Source: Coprinopsis marcescibilis (lineage: Eukaryota > Basidiomycota > Agaricomycetes > Agaricales > Psathyrellaceae). From it: DNA of 64,000 bases. The stretch is from assembly GCA_004369085.1 (NCBI GenBank), contig ML210197.1, forward strand, positions 62,001 through 126,000. Direction: 5' to 3'. Both the position numbers and the translations under genes were made by a program. The notes under the pieces are model-generated. The model searched no databases and was not told the origin of the DNA. It worked only from the letters and a program-made list of their open reading frames with translations. How positions within the stretch are numbered: the stretch's first letter is position 1; the number at the start of each line of letters is the position of its first letter. This document shows positions 35,754 to 47,001 of this stretch, piece after piece.

Positions 35754-36667
35754 ATGCAGCTTATTATGTCCAGCAGCAGCCCATGGAACGCGTCTTTCTC
35801 TACCCCAGAGGGTCGAGTTATCTACATAACAGAGTGCCCTTGGAGGTTAGACGGCCGAACAGCAACAATACATAAACTCATGCCAAGCCAAGGTGTGTAA
35901 GAAGTGCACTACATTGCTAGGCTAGCATATGCAAGTTGCGAAGGCCAAACGATTAGAGCCATATTCAGTGGAGCTTGTATACTCATGTGATGTGTTATAC
36001 TACTACAGCAATCTTCGGGCAAGGCTGGCCCTCAATGCAAGACCAGTTCGCACAAATCGGCCAAGTCGAGTTCCACAGCTTGTCACCGTCTAAGATCACC
36101 ATAGGCAACAGCAGTTACACCAGCTCCACGCTGTTCCGGAGGTCTGGAATTAACCTGTTCGGCCTTGGAAGGTATGCCATTAATTGATTCCTCGTGTCAG
36201 ACTGTGAACTAGCTAACGAATGGCCTTGTATAATCCTGAAGTGATCGGGTGTTTACAGGCTTCGATGGTCGAGAATATCGCTGGGTGATGAGACAACGGA
36301 AGTCGGAGGCAAGTACCGACTGATATTACCTACCTTTTTTACGTGATCAATTGCTCATAAGCAGTACCCATAGCTCTACCTCCACGATGGGACTACCCTC
36401 GTGGCCAAGTACCACCTAAGCCATTCAGGGTTCATCAAGGAAAAATCACCGCCATCCCTCGAAATCACCGCCCAAGGGGAACATATGGTTGACTGGATTA
36501 TCATCACCTATGTGTACATTGAGAAGATTAGAAAGGAAAGAGAGAAGAGCCTCCAGAAAGCCGAATATGAAGGGGGAGACGGAGGCGAAGGAGGAGACGG
36601 TGGAGACGGAGGAGGAGGAGGTGGTGGAGACGGAGGTGGAGGAGGAGACGGAGGAGGAGGCGCATGA
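35754..36667 (+). CDS. DUF6593 protein A
   Basis: Four exons in frame: 35754-35892, 36009-36171, 36242-36308 and 36374-36667, giving 220 residues. DUF6593 is a basidiomycete family of small beta-rich proteins that look like the LURP-one/tubby fold; no function is established. Family marks: SSPWNASFSTPEGRVIY at the start, RVFTGFDGREYRWVM in exon 3 and LEITAQGEHMVDWIIITYVY near the end. The intron after exon 3 starts with GC (36309) and ends in AG. A tail of about 30 residues is nearly all Gly with Asp and Glu. Closest relative in the window is gene C. No signal peptide. Confidence 0.85.
36560..36664 (+). repeat. GGA/GAC trinucleotide-rich tract coding a Gly-rich tail
   Basis: Purine-rich repeats of GGAGGA and GGAGAC code the Gly/Asp/Glu tail of DUF6593 protein A. 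A shorter form of the same tract ends gene C at about 39700-39745. Confidence 0.7.
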
Positions 36668-37473
36668 TAAGCCGATCTAAATACTGCAAGGGCGTTGATA
36701 GTGCGACTGTACCTTGATTTGACATCATATATCTTACTTCTTCTTGCCTTAGGCATCCAACTTGAAGTATTTGACTTCGTGGCTTAATGGCATGAGCCAT
36801 TAATGTGAATGTACATGACCACCCACTCTTATCAAGTCCTTCTTCCACCCGAAATCTCCCAAAGTCGCCTTTTATACCTGATACGAAGGATATGTTGCTG
36901 AGCGGTCTAGAATCCCGAGTCCCCGACTCGAAGTTGCGAAACCGACGCGCCCCAGCTTTGACATTGACCTGCTGCAAAGTATACTGTGGATGTTTATTAC
37001 TGGTGAATTATGTCATTTCATCGTAGCTTTCCACTGTTTGAACTGAGTTCATAGGCTGAAAGGCTCTGAAAAGATCACAACCGCGTGGGCGCTTCATCCC
37101 GGCGATATCACACAGGTGACAAGTGCCTCGATAATCCTCGCTCCCTGATGACCACATGATGTGTATCTGGACCTATTTGTCCTTCTATAATGAAGTCCTG
37201 GCAGAGGGCACACTGGGTGCCAGCGCTGCGGGATCAGGCCGGTCGTCTTTCCCAACAGTCACAAAGGCAGTCAGAGCTGTTCACAGCACTTTCTAGGGGT
37301 CGATCGATATCACACACACACCATAGACGAGTGTGCGCGGAGCCAAGGTGACAGCCTGCACTCTAGCGCAGGAGCCGAGCAGGGGAAAATATAAGAGGGT
37401 GTATCCACTGCTGGTGAATATAAGCGCAGTTGCCTCGAGCCCGCAGCCACATAGCACACGGCACATCCCAACG
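36668..37473. other. Spacer between DUF6593 genes A and B
   Basis: No supported ORF; ends with a TATA-like box for gene B. Confidence 0.4.
37388..37395 (+). promoter_or_regulatory. TATA-like box, DUF6593 gene B
   Basis: AATATAAG about 79-86 bases before the ATG. Confidence 0.45.
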
Positions 37474-38224
37474 ATGCTCTACATCCTCTCGAAAGATGAA
37501 CCCTGGAACGCTACATACTGTACACCCGAAGGCCAGGCCATGTACAAAGCTACATCCCCGGCTAAACTTACTGGGCGTAAAGCCTATATCGACAAGATAA
37601 TCCCCAACGGTAGGTATTCAGCAGGTCCATTTTGACAAGCTATAACAGCTTAGCTTTATTCCTTTACTCAAGGCGTAGTGGCGCATGATATGGAGGACCG
37701 ATTCACTCGTCTAGCGCAGATAGACTTCCATACCTTCACTTCGTCCAAAATTACCATGGGCGGCATAACACGACATACAGACGATATATTTCGCAAGAAG
37801 CGGGTAGGGTGGTTTGGCAGGTATGCGAGTAGTCCTAGCTAGCCTGACGAGCATCCACTGATCGAAATTGCACAGGGACCGCATCTTCCAAGGGCCAGAT
37901 GGGAACGAGTACCGCTGGGAACTCGGGTCGTGGAAGCCAGAGGTACACGTTTCTTTAACAGATCTATTGCGAAGTTATCGCTAATAATAAGCAAATCTTT
38001 GAATCTCGCTTTGCCGCGTACAGCTTTACCTCAACGACAACACCAAGACGCTCGTGGCGAAGTATCATCAGAAACATACTGATGTCTTCCAAGATGCCCG
38101 CCCAGCCTCTCTGGAGATTTTTCCACCCGGAGAGAACATCCCCGACATGATCATCGTAACCTTCGTTTACATCGAATATTTGAGATTGGCCAGAGAAGAG
38201 ACGGCAGAGGCGGTGGGCGGGTAG
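37474..38224 (+). CDS. DUF6593 protein B
   Basis: Four exons in frame: 37474-37609, 37673-37820, 37876-37942 and 38024-38224, giving 183 residues. Family marks: DEPWNATYCTPEGQAMYK, RIFQGPDGNEYRWEL (in the 67-nt exon 3) and LEIFPPGENIPDMIIVTFVY. All introns are GT-AG, including the one after exon 3 that is GC-AG in A and C. The Gly-rich tail is missing; the protein ends soon after the last helix-like segment (YLRLAREETAEA). It is more diverged from A and C than they are from each other. Function unknown. Confidence 0.85.
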
Positions 38225-38956
38225 AGTTGATAGATGTCTTTCAGCGCCTGTGAAGTTACTTCTTTCAAAACACGCTTCGTCTTTTTAGCACCCCTCGATA
38301 CCGAGCTGCGGTCAATCAAAAGAAGGAGCGGCATAAGATGGACTCGCTGCCGCCGATGTCTCTGGAGGGGGGAAAGCAACGAATATCATGTTCGGTATTG
38401 AGCTTGCAGGGCCTCTCGTTTCGCAATGATAGCGCATCACCTTCTCGTAACCCGCACTGCCCTCGGACATGTATGTACGAACTGATTTAGAGACATTATT
38501 TTGAAACGATGAACCACCACGCGAGAGCCACGCGAATGGATGCTGTGGGGTCTCAATTAAGACCAGGGGACTGATTTGGAGCGGTGCAGTCTAACAGCAG
38601 GTCTACTGCGGATTAGGGCGAGGCACGCACCACAGCATCGCCCATCGCACAATATCAGACGAAATTCGACTTCAGCTTGGAAGTTGGCGCCTTTCATAGT
38701 ACTACGCAATGATTCATATCCGCATAGGGCAGTGTAGCTTATCTCTAGACTTGCGGGTCCACTGTGATATTAATCACAGCTAATTCAGAGCTCCAAGACA
38801 GGAACTCTGGTAAACCGAGTAAGCCATGCCTGGTACTGATCTATATTAAACATGAGGTGGGCAAGAAGGAGCTGATAAAAAGGGTGTCCTGGGAGCAAAT
38901 ACCACGGACCCCTCGACCAGCATCTCGCAAGCCCTCTACTTAGCACATCAGCCAGC
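38225..38956. other. Spacer between DUF6593 genes B and C
   Basis: No supported ORF; ends with a TATA-like box for gene C. Confidence 0.4.
38874..38882 (+). promoter_or_regulatory. TATA-like box, DUF6593 gene C
   Basis: GATAAAAAG about 75-83 bases before the ATG. Confidence 0.4.
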
Positions 38957-39748
38957 ATGCAGCTTGTCATGTCAAGCCGAAAGCCTTGGAGCGCGTCGTT
39001 CTCTACCTCCGAGGGCCAAGTACTCTATAGATCCGAGTGTCCCTGGGCATTGGGCACCCGAACCGCAACGATTTACAAAGTCATTCCAAGCGAAGGTACG
39101 TTTACCGGCATGCTACTTACAAATATTCTGTCTTACTCATTGGAAATCCCTTGCACGCATCCGGGTGTAGTCACCCCAGTCGTGGGAGGCATTTCAATGC
39201 AAGATCAGTTTTCGAAAATAGGAGAAGTCAAATTCCACCTTTTGTCATCCTCCAAAATCACCATTGGCACAAATAACTACACCAGCTCTACGTTATTCAG
39301 ACGATCTGGAATCAATCTATTGGGACTTGGGAGGTAATGATTACTGAACATCTTGATTCCTGTGATAGACCAGCAGGCTGACAAACATATTTCCGAAGCG
39401 ATCGGGTATTCACAGGTCCCGACGGTCGGGAATATCGCTGGGTAATGAGGCAAAGAAAGTCTGAGGCGAGCACCTTATACTTTTTTGCACTCTAATCCTT
39501 ACTCATGATACGAATAGCTCTATCTCGGGGATGGGAATACCCTTGTGGCAAAGTATCACTTTAGCCATTCCGGGTTAATCAAAGAAGCTCGCCCGTCTTC
39601 CCTTGAGATCACGGCTCAAGGAGAACACATGATTGACTGGATTATCGTCACATTTGTCTATATCGAGAAACTAAGGAAAGACAGGGAGAGGAGAAACAGA
39701 GGACACGGTGGAGGAGGAGGAGGAGGAGGAGGAGATGGCGGAGGGTAA
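38957..39748 (+). CDS. DUF6593 protein C
   Basis: Four exons in frame: 38957-39095, 39171-39333, 39399-39465 and 39518-39748, giving 199 residues. Exons 1, 2 and 3 have exactly the lengths of gene A (139, 163 and 67 nt), and the protein is closely similar (RKPWSASFSTSEGQVLY, RVFTGPDGREYRWVMRQRKSE, LEITAQGEHMIDWIIVTFVY). As in A, the third intron begins with GC (39466). The C-terminus has a shorter Gly-rich tail (GHGGGGGGGGGDGGG). A and C are probably the youngest duplicates of the cluster. Function unknown. Confidence 0.85.
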
Positions 39749-42127
39749 AACGTTCCAGGAGTAGGCCCACAGGCGCTTTGGATCGATTCTCTCTGGTGAT
39801 CGATATCAGAAGGCTTTAGCTTACATGCCTCAGATATACTTACTCATTCATTATTTAATAAAACGCTCATGGACAAGCATTATTTACCTTTCAATCCATG
39901 CTGAGAAAGTTCTACTTGAGCTACGTGAGCGTCAGCCCGTCGACACTACCACTCCAAATGATGTGAGGTGAGCGATGTCAGGCAAAGGATCACGTCAACA
40001 GCCGGCGCTTGTTTTAACGATCTGTCGTAGGCTATTGATTATTTGGAGGGGGTAGCTACCGCCATATCCCTATCTACTACATGCTTCGCGGTCTACTGCA
40101 CTGAAGTTCCAACGCACGACTGTGATCGGTTCCCAAAAATTTCTAGTATACTGACTGCACGGAACACCGGCGTTACCATGTCCAGGCAGCACTTAAGTTA
40201 GTTCCATTGGATGATGTAGGCACTTGGTTACGTTTCGCTTTAAATCAAGTCATGGGTCAGCAACCTTTTTTTCAGAAGTAGCAGGCTCAACACAACTCCG
40301 GGGAGCTTTCAGGTGCGGATCAGGTCCAGATACAGGAGCAGAGGCCTGCAGAGGCGAATGTCTCCGAACTTCAGGGTCATATTAGGTGACGCATGACGTA
40401 GAAGCGCCTGTTCTGCTTACAGGTCCGCGCGAGTGACTCAGTCTGCCGCGCTTCCTGAGTTAGTTTGATGGTTGCACCGCCTTTAAGGAACCTTTCTGTC
40501 TTGGCTGGCCTACTGTGACCTTGTTCCTAACTTGTATATATTATCTCCAATTGCAGTATCTTTCCCGGAAACCACGATAGGCGCTAGAGCTCCCGCTATT
40601 GGCGATAGTACCCAACAAGCGGCCCAACCCTGTTTGTCATCCTCATATCATAGCTTTACCGTGCTTGCGCTCAGCCTAACGCCTGTATGGCCAGAATCAC
40701 GCACGCGAGGGAGCTCGCTACCAAGTATCCTGATCATAGGGACAGGGCCAAAACCATGATGGATATGCAACAACGGTCTCGCAAGGTCAAGGTGACCAAA
40801 GGCATTGTCGATTACTGATAGTAATGCATAGAAGTGATGCCTGTAGATACTTGTAGCCCCACAGATACCATCATTGCTACATATTTGTCGATACAAGGAA
40901 CTCTGAATTGTTCATAAAGAAAGGCCTTGAAGGAGTGCGAATCCTAATGAATCTATTGTGTACGTACTCACACACTCCGACCAATGAAGCGAAGAGAAGG
41001 TGCTGGACAGAGAATGGTAATGATAGATAGGTAGCACCGAGACCGTTGTATCGGACAGCAGCAGGTTTGCCGTGCAGTAAGTGTTTCATGTTTCTTCCAA
41101 TGTCTTGAGAAATTAAACCCGCCCGGTGCACACAACCTCGGCGACAGGCCGATTGATTTACGGTATTCCAAAAGAAGACATCTGCGCAGCAGGCAAGACA
41201 GTGCGGCACGATGATACGGCGGTAGTGACCATCATTTCGCTGTTTTCCTTGGCCCGGATCCCCACAACATTCGGCTCAGATCCCAGGTTCCAATCACTCC
41301 AGTGGTGGCTTTCACGCTCTAAGCTGACCCAAAGACGTTGCCAGGTAACGCCAAAGAACAGGTTCAAGCGCCCATGGCAACATCACGTCGTTCACGCTCG
41401 GCGTTCAATGCTGTAATAGTGAATGGCGCTCGTTTCCGGCTAGAGGAACCAAGTTCACTGCTCGTACGTGCCTCGGGCGGGTTAATCCTTCTATTTACTC
41501 TGATAGGATATGTAAAATCCCAGCTCTTGTTCTCAGAAACGGAAATTGACCCAGTTGCGATTCGCATCAAGCGCTGGCACTGTCTTCGACGGCGACTCCC
41601 AGTGATCGCGTAAAAACCGGACACTAATGCGATCAACATAGGATCATGATGGAAAGGGAAAGTCCTGATCCAAGACAATTTGGGTCGCAATGATCTCTGA
41701 GTGCGCTGCATCGGTACTATTGCTGGCATACAGGAGGTCAGGATGCTAGGATAGAAGAATTGAGACCTGGATTTGGTTTCAACGTCTTGGCAATGCCCAT
41801 ATGCCGTAGAACCGGATGCACACAGAAGTTGGAGATGTTTCAGCCCGTGATCAGCGCGCTAGTTTAGTATCTCGGTTTTCGTGCATTTAAATCGTATAAA
41901 AACATTCCTGCGGGTTGAGACGTTCTGCAGTTCAACTTCCTACCCATTCTCAGCAACACACTCGCGGGTCTTTTCAGAGTTTCATCGGCCTTTCATTAAC
42001 TTTGTCAGAACCTCTCGGCAAATCGCGAAGCTCCTCCGACGCACCGACCCGACCTCATCGTCCATCGCATACCGAGCTCAAAATACTCATACCACAAATA
42101 GGCGTTATTACTGCCCACCCAACGACC
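39749..42127. other. 2.4 kb without a supported gene
   Basis: Short overlapping frames on both strands, none with family resemblance or splice support. It may hold decayed sequence from the cluster, but I could not recognise DUF6593 motifs in it. A TATA-like box for gene D lies at 41895. Confidence 0.35.
41895..41902 (+). promoter_or_regulatory. TATA-like box, DUF6593 gene D
   Basis: TATAAAAA about 226-233 bases before the ATG, much further than in genes A-C, so the leader would be longer. Confidence 0.35.
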
Positions 42128-42930
42128 ATGAAATTTATTCTCGATACCGCCTGGCCGTTGAGGGCCACATACTTCACAGAACAGGGTGCTCCAACATACA
42201 GAATAAACCGGGATCCTAACGCGGACCCTCTTGAGAGAAAGACCCCGATCGAGAAGATGGACCCGAGAAGTGGTGGGTAGACCTACGCCGCACTGCACAC
42301 TAAATAGGCCCGGCTGACTGTATGCTATCTTTGCAGGAAATTTCTTTACTTTTGCTGAACTGGAGGTAAACCCCCCAGGATATTCCGACATCCTGCGCAT
42401 GGGGAACTATTTCCAGCAGAACGCAGACCTCTTCTTCAGGCGCGAACCGGGCATCGGATCTGCCGGAGAGTAAGTCGCCTCCTTTTGTCGTCATAATTCT
42501 CCCCTCGCGAAGCAACGTATAAACGGTATCTAACGTCGCTTTGTTGTGCTCAGCGATCATATCTTCATGGGCCCCGATGGATGCCAATACAGATGGAAAG
42601 CCAATGCACAATTCTGCGAGGTCAGTAGCTCAACAATCTCCTGACGCTCTCATTTTGCACAGCTATTAATTTGGTGACATATTTCAACAGCTTGTGCTGA
42701 ACAACGGACTGAACACCCCGGTGGCCACATTCCACAGCAAACAATTTGACATCCTATCATGTGTGATGCAAGATCCCTACCCGGCGATGCTCGAGATCTT
42801 CCCAATCGGAGAGCACATGATTGACCTTATTATGGTCACATATGCCTACGTCGAGAGGATACGCAGGGCATTCTGCGACGAGCGAGAGCGTCGAAGACAG
42901 AGGCGAACAGCAAACCCATCGTTACTCTAA
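42128..42930 (+). CDS. DUF6593 protein D (most diverged)
   Basis: Four exons in frame: 42128-42272, 42337-42469, 42554-42620 and 42691-42930, giving 194 residues. Intron phases and the 67-nt exon 3 match genes A-C. Family marks: TAWPLRATYFTEQGAPTYR, HIFMGPDGCQYRWK and LEIFPIGEHMIDLIMVTYAY. The middle part is very different from the others, and the C-terminus is Arg-rich (RRAFCDERERRRQRR) instead of Gly-rich. All introns are GT-AG. Function unknown; divergence suggests an older duplicate or a separate role. Confidence 0.82.
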
Positions 42931-45311
42931 TCCAGCCCGACTCTTGCAAAGTTGGGCTACACTAGGTCAACTTCTCAAACTATTTATTTATCCACACTTG
43001 CAGCGCACAAGTATGGACGGCGAAAGTCCTCCATAGCTGTAAATGTCGCCAAGACCCTTCACGAACCCTGATGAACTTGTAACTTACCCTGAACTGTAGC
43101 ATAGAGACTCCACATAGCCCCTTATATACGTCTGTCTGTACATGTAGCTTTTAGACCGTTCTGCTGTAATATTTCTGTTTTAGACACCTCACGATGCTAT
43201 TTATTATTTTATAGAATAATCGAAGAGACTGCGATGTTTGCTATGGATACTCAATAATTATAACGAAGATTTGCATATAACACCTTTATGGGCTTGCTGT
43301 CATTAGATTCGCGATGACTCATTACCGTCGTGGTACAGAGGAACGGACGGAGGATTGGATATGTTGCTTCATGTGTCACGATACGCCGCCAGACTCCACG
43401 TTTCCCAGACCTTGGGGTTCCAAGCTACATGTTCTCTTAAGGAGGTACACTTGTACACGCCAGCACCGCCGAAGTCACTGGCAGTGCGGCGCTAATTTCA
43501 ATCACCGCGGGCGGAAACTTCGTCAATCAGAGTGAACATACCTCCACATATGGTGTGTATACGTCCATCGAGCGATTCAACAGACTTGACAGCTTCCATA
43601 AAGCAACATACATCACATAGCACGTATTGTTCCATTCCATTTACGAGGACTCGAAACGTGACAATTTCAGCGCTCAACCCTTACCGCGTCTGAATCAAAT
43701 ATCACCTTAATTGAATCCTTGCATAATTCATCTCATCCAACTTGACCTAGAAATGACGTCCTTCTCAATCCTACTCCGTGATCCCGCCTTCATCTCACAA
43801 AAACCAATCCTACCCACTTCCAATAACAAAACAATTCGACGAATCCAAATCGGCATTCAAGTTTTATGGCATACAGGAGTCTAGTATGCCAATGAGTCAC
43901 GTATGATGTTCAACTTGACCCCTTCCCGTATGTATTACCTAGCGACTGAGATAGTCCGTCGGATCTCGGCATCAACCGGCCCATCCCAAACGTACCAGAT
44001 TTTGACATGTACCTAGTAACGTATATGCATACGTACAGACACACGATTCCTTCAAGCCCGATGTGGCTCGAATCGGCATATCCAAACTAGACCTCTACAA
44101 AGGTCCAGCCAATGATATCAATTTGCAAGCCTTTTCTCGTGAAGGGGTCCGATGTATTTTCCATCCCATCGGAACTCGGCTTTTACTCAAACTCTAGCTC
44201 CAACTCCAATGCCAACCGCACACCCATCTCCATTTCTACAGAAGTTACATACCATTGACATAAGGCACCCTCAAGGGCCTCAACTCCATGCGTGCGTCGA
44301 AACACTGCTTGCAGTGCGGCTCTCCGAATCAAGCTCGAGGCTCGTTTGCGCGTCGGATTGTGGGAACTGTGTGCGCTGATGGTACCGTCATCCAGGATGC
44401 ACGGAAGGGAGAACGCGATGATCGAACGTGATGCGTAATTTGGCGCGCTATAACGCCGTGAAACTAGACCCCGAGCGAGGTCGGGTCGCGGTCGGAGGAT
44501 GGGTAGGCCGCCGATGGAAGCTGGGGTTCAATGAAGGAGAAGGAGAGTTCGGAGAACGTCGGCCACCATACGCTGCCACCAAAACTTAGATTCAGAAGAC
44601 TGTGGTAATGGTTAAGGGTGATGGCAGGACAACAGTGATGTACTTCAAATGGTCTTACAATCGGCAGTTGAACATGGTGTTCCTTGACTGCCTTGGAAAG
44701 CTCTTAGGGTCGACTACCTTGACGTTCGCCCGCCCTGAACACTAACTTCCAAATGATGGTTCAACAAACCAGCCATCCCATACTACGCAGGGATTTAGGG
44801 CAGGTAGATTGTACTAAACTGGATTAGATTAGATCCGCCCATCAGATCGGGTGCTGGGCAGCCCGCCTGCCCGCCCATGGCGGGCTTCCCGAAGAGGAAA
44901 TAGAATTTGACCCCGCTTATTGCCCTTTTTGGCTCTGAGTCGGGCGGGAGTCGGAGCTCGGCATTCCGAATTTAAGCCTGACTGCGACCCGCCAGGTTTG
45001 ATCTTGAGGCCAATAGGCGGAAACTTCTACTATCTATCCCTCCTAACGTCTCAGTCTACCACTTGGCGCTTCGAAAGTGGGTGGCAAGAATTTTCACTGT
45101 AGGGGCAGACGTCGAAGACTCCTTTGGCACAGAGAAAGAACTTTTAAGACAACCGCAGCTTCTATAAACTACACAGCAACCTAATTCTAACTTCTTCAAA
45201 CCCTTCTGCCACTTCTGAAGCACTCGGCGTCGGGCCACCAGCGAAGAAATATGGGGTAATGATAGACAGCGAACTACGTAGTCCCACTCCCGTCGCTTCC
45301 CTGCATAAAGT
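42931..45311. other. 2.4 kb without a supported gene
   Basis: No ORF of note. From about 44430 to 45010 the base composition becomes more GC-rich, with a short perfect hairpin near 44859-44887 (AGCCCGCC and GGCGGGCT arms) and many GGTCGGG/CCCGCC words. This looks unlike its surroundings and may be a remnant of a mobile element. Confidence 0.35.
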
Positions 45312-45758
45312 TCAAGAGCCTAAGGTAAATTTTATGTACCAAGCGAGATTCAGGGTCTCCTGCCTGCTACTAAGCCTGTGAAGGCAGCATAAGTACATCA
45401 AGTTGCATGTGGCGTTCACGATCCCTTGCCGCAGGACCAAAACAGGCCCTGGGATCGCGGAGAGGTAAGGCGCAAAGCGGTTGTCCTTGCGAACAAGATC
45501 TTCGATGCAGGCGATGCTCTGGTTGTACGCCTGCTCTGCGGCTGCGACTCTTTGTAAGGCTTCGGTGTGCTTGTGGGCAACGCTGTCGATGACGTCCTCG
45601 GCAGGCATCGTGAATTGGCCGCCGACTTCGAACACACATGTTGCACCAGCTTGGTGGGGCTGGGGCGGTGGGACTGGAGAGGTGGTGTCCGTGGTATTGG
45701 CCACTTCGTGTGGCAGGACTTAGGTGAGCTTGGGCTTGTTGATTGTTGTTGAATTCAT
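45312..45758 (-). pseudogene. Hypothetical ORF with an early stop codon
   Basis: From ATG at 45758 the frame reads MNSTTINKPKLT, then a TAA at 45722-45720, then stays open for 136 codons to 45312 (for example VFEVGGQFTMPAEDVIDSV and RVAAAEQAYNQSIACIEDL). The downstream part looks like a real protein, but no splice site before the TAA removes it. A shorter product from the internal Met at about 45610 is possible. I do not recognise the family. Confidence 0.35.
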
Positions 45759-46356
45759 TCTGTGGTGAGATGTTACGGCAAGCAAGGGTGAGTTGGTACG
45801 GAGATCATTGCGTACTTGGAGGCGATTTGCGAGCGGAGGGGAGGTCAGGAGAGGTCTTGCTAGTGTGTGGTCGCGAGTAGAGTAAAAGTGCTAGGTAGTC
45901 AGAGTCTGCTTGCTTCCAGATCTGGATACATAGCCCGTGACCGCTAAACTCCATGCTCATGAGCCAAGTGAAAACAGGTTCGTCCGGACTGTCTATGTAC
46001 TACCTTTTCTCCCGTGCTGTTACTTACTACTATCAACTGCATGTATATGTAGCTCGGGACTCGTGTGGCTTTGATCCCAGCTCAAGGAACACGAGGAAGA
46101 GCCCCTTCGACATCTTCGACGACTTGAAGGAAGTCAGTTACTAAGTAGCAGAGTCAAGACAGAAGTAGTATCAGACATTTTCCTTCCCTGTCCCAGTCCC
46201 TGTCCCTGGTTTTTACATACTCAATTTAGTTCTCATGGCTGTCCTATTGAATGCAGTTCCCGAGAATATGAATATGGGTATATTGCGAGAAACGATGGCC
46301 GACACATAGCTCTTTATAGGCAGTTGAAACTAGACAAGCCGTGTAGGTACTTACAG
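45759..46356. other. Region without a supported gene
   Basis: No convincing ORF; contains a short CCCTGTCC-type repeat at about 46185-46211. Confidence 0.35.
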
Positions 46357-46358
46357 TA

Positions 46359-46386
46359 TGGTGCCAACCGCTTAGTCACCACCAAA
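46359..46386 (+). repeat. Left terminal inverted repeat
   Basis: Exact reverse complement of 46972-46999. Confidence 0.85.
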
Positions 46387-46971
46387 TAGTTACAAGTCTA
46401 TAGACGGGCGCAGTTCCCACCCGATTTCCTATCGCTCCAGAGAAAACACTCTCTATAACGAGAGGAACAACTCGTCTGGAGCATTTTTTGGTTGGGTCAA
46501 AATTGACAAATTCTATAGCTTTGAGATCGAGACTTTTGGCCATCTAATCAGTCTCCATATATGGTAGTTATCTAATCTTATCTACAGCACATCAGGCATC
46601 CTATGCACGCACTCTGGTATCCGACAATGTGAACTGTATTTAGTCGAACTAAACTTCTTCACCTGCTGGTAGGCATCCTGAGTTGACGGACCCTCCCGGT
46701 ACGCATTCATCCATCGGACCATACGTGCGCGTTTCACTGCGTCGCAAATGCCTGGGTAGCTCATCGTGCAGATTCCTTGCGGTAATTCGATTTTGGGGGC
46801 ATGTAAAAACAGTATTCTACATGGCCAGCAGTCTCAGCCTATATACCACAGGCCATGCATTTACCGCATGTTTTTGAACCCTGAAGACCCTGAAAATTTG
46901 ACTGGAAATTGACCGGAAAATAGGCCAAAAAATCAACTTTTTTTCAACCCCCATTTTGGCCGCTGTACAAG

Positions 46972-46999
46972 TTTGGTGGTGACTAAGCGGTTGGCACCA
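46972..46999 (-). repeat. Right terminal inverted repeat
   Basis: Exact reverse complement of 46359-46386. Confidence 0.85.
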
Positions 47000-47001
47000 T
47001 A

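Larger units (their letters stand above)
46359..46999. mobile_element. 641 bp non-autonomous DNA transposon (MITE-like), TA target site
   Basis: Perfect 28-bp terminal inverted repeats at 46359-46386 and 46972-46999 (outer end TGGTGCCAACCGCTTAGTCA). Both ends are flanked by the dinucleotide TA (46357-46358 and 47000-47001), the target duplication of the Tc1/mariner superfamily. No transposase frame is present; the longest internal frame is 60 codons. It is therefore probably moved in trans. The perfect ends suggest fairly recent insertion. Superfamily assignment rests only on the TA duplication. Confidence 0.8.
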
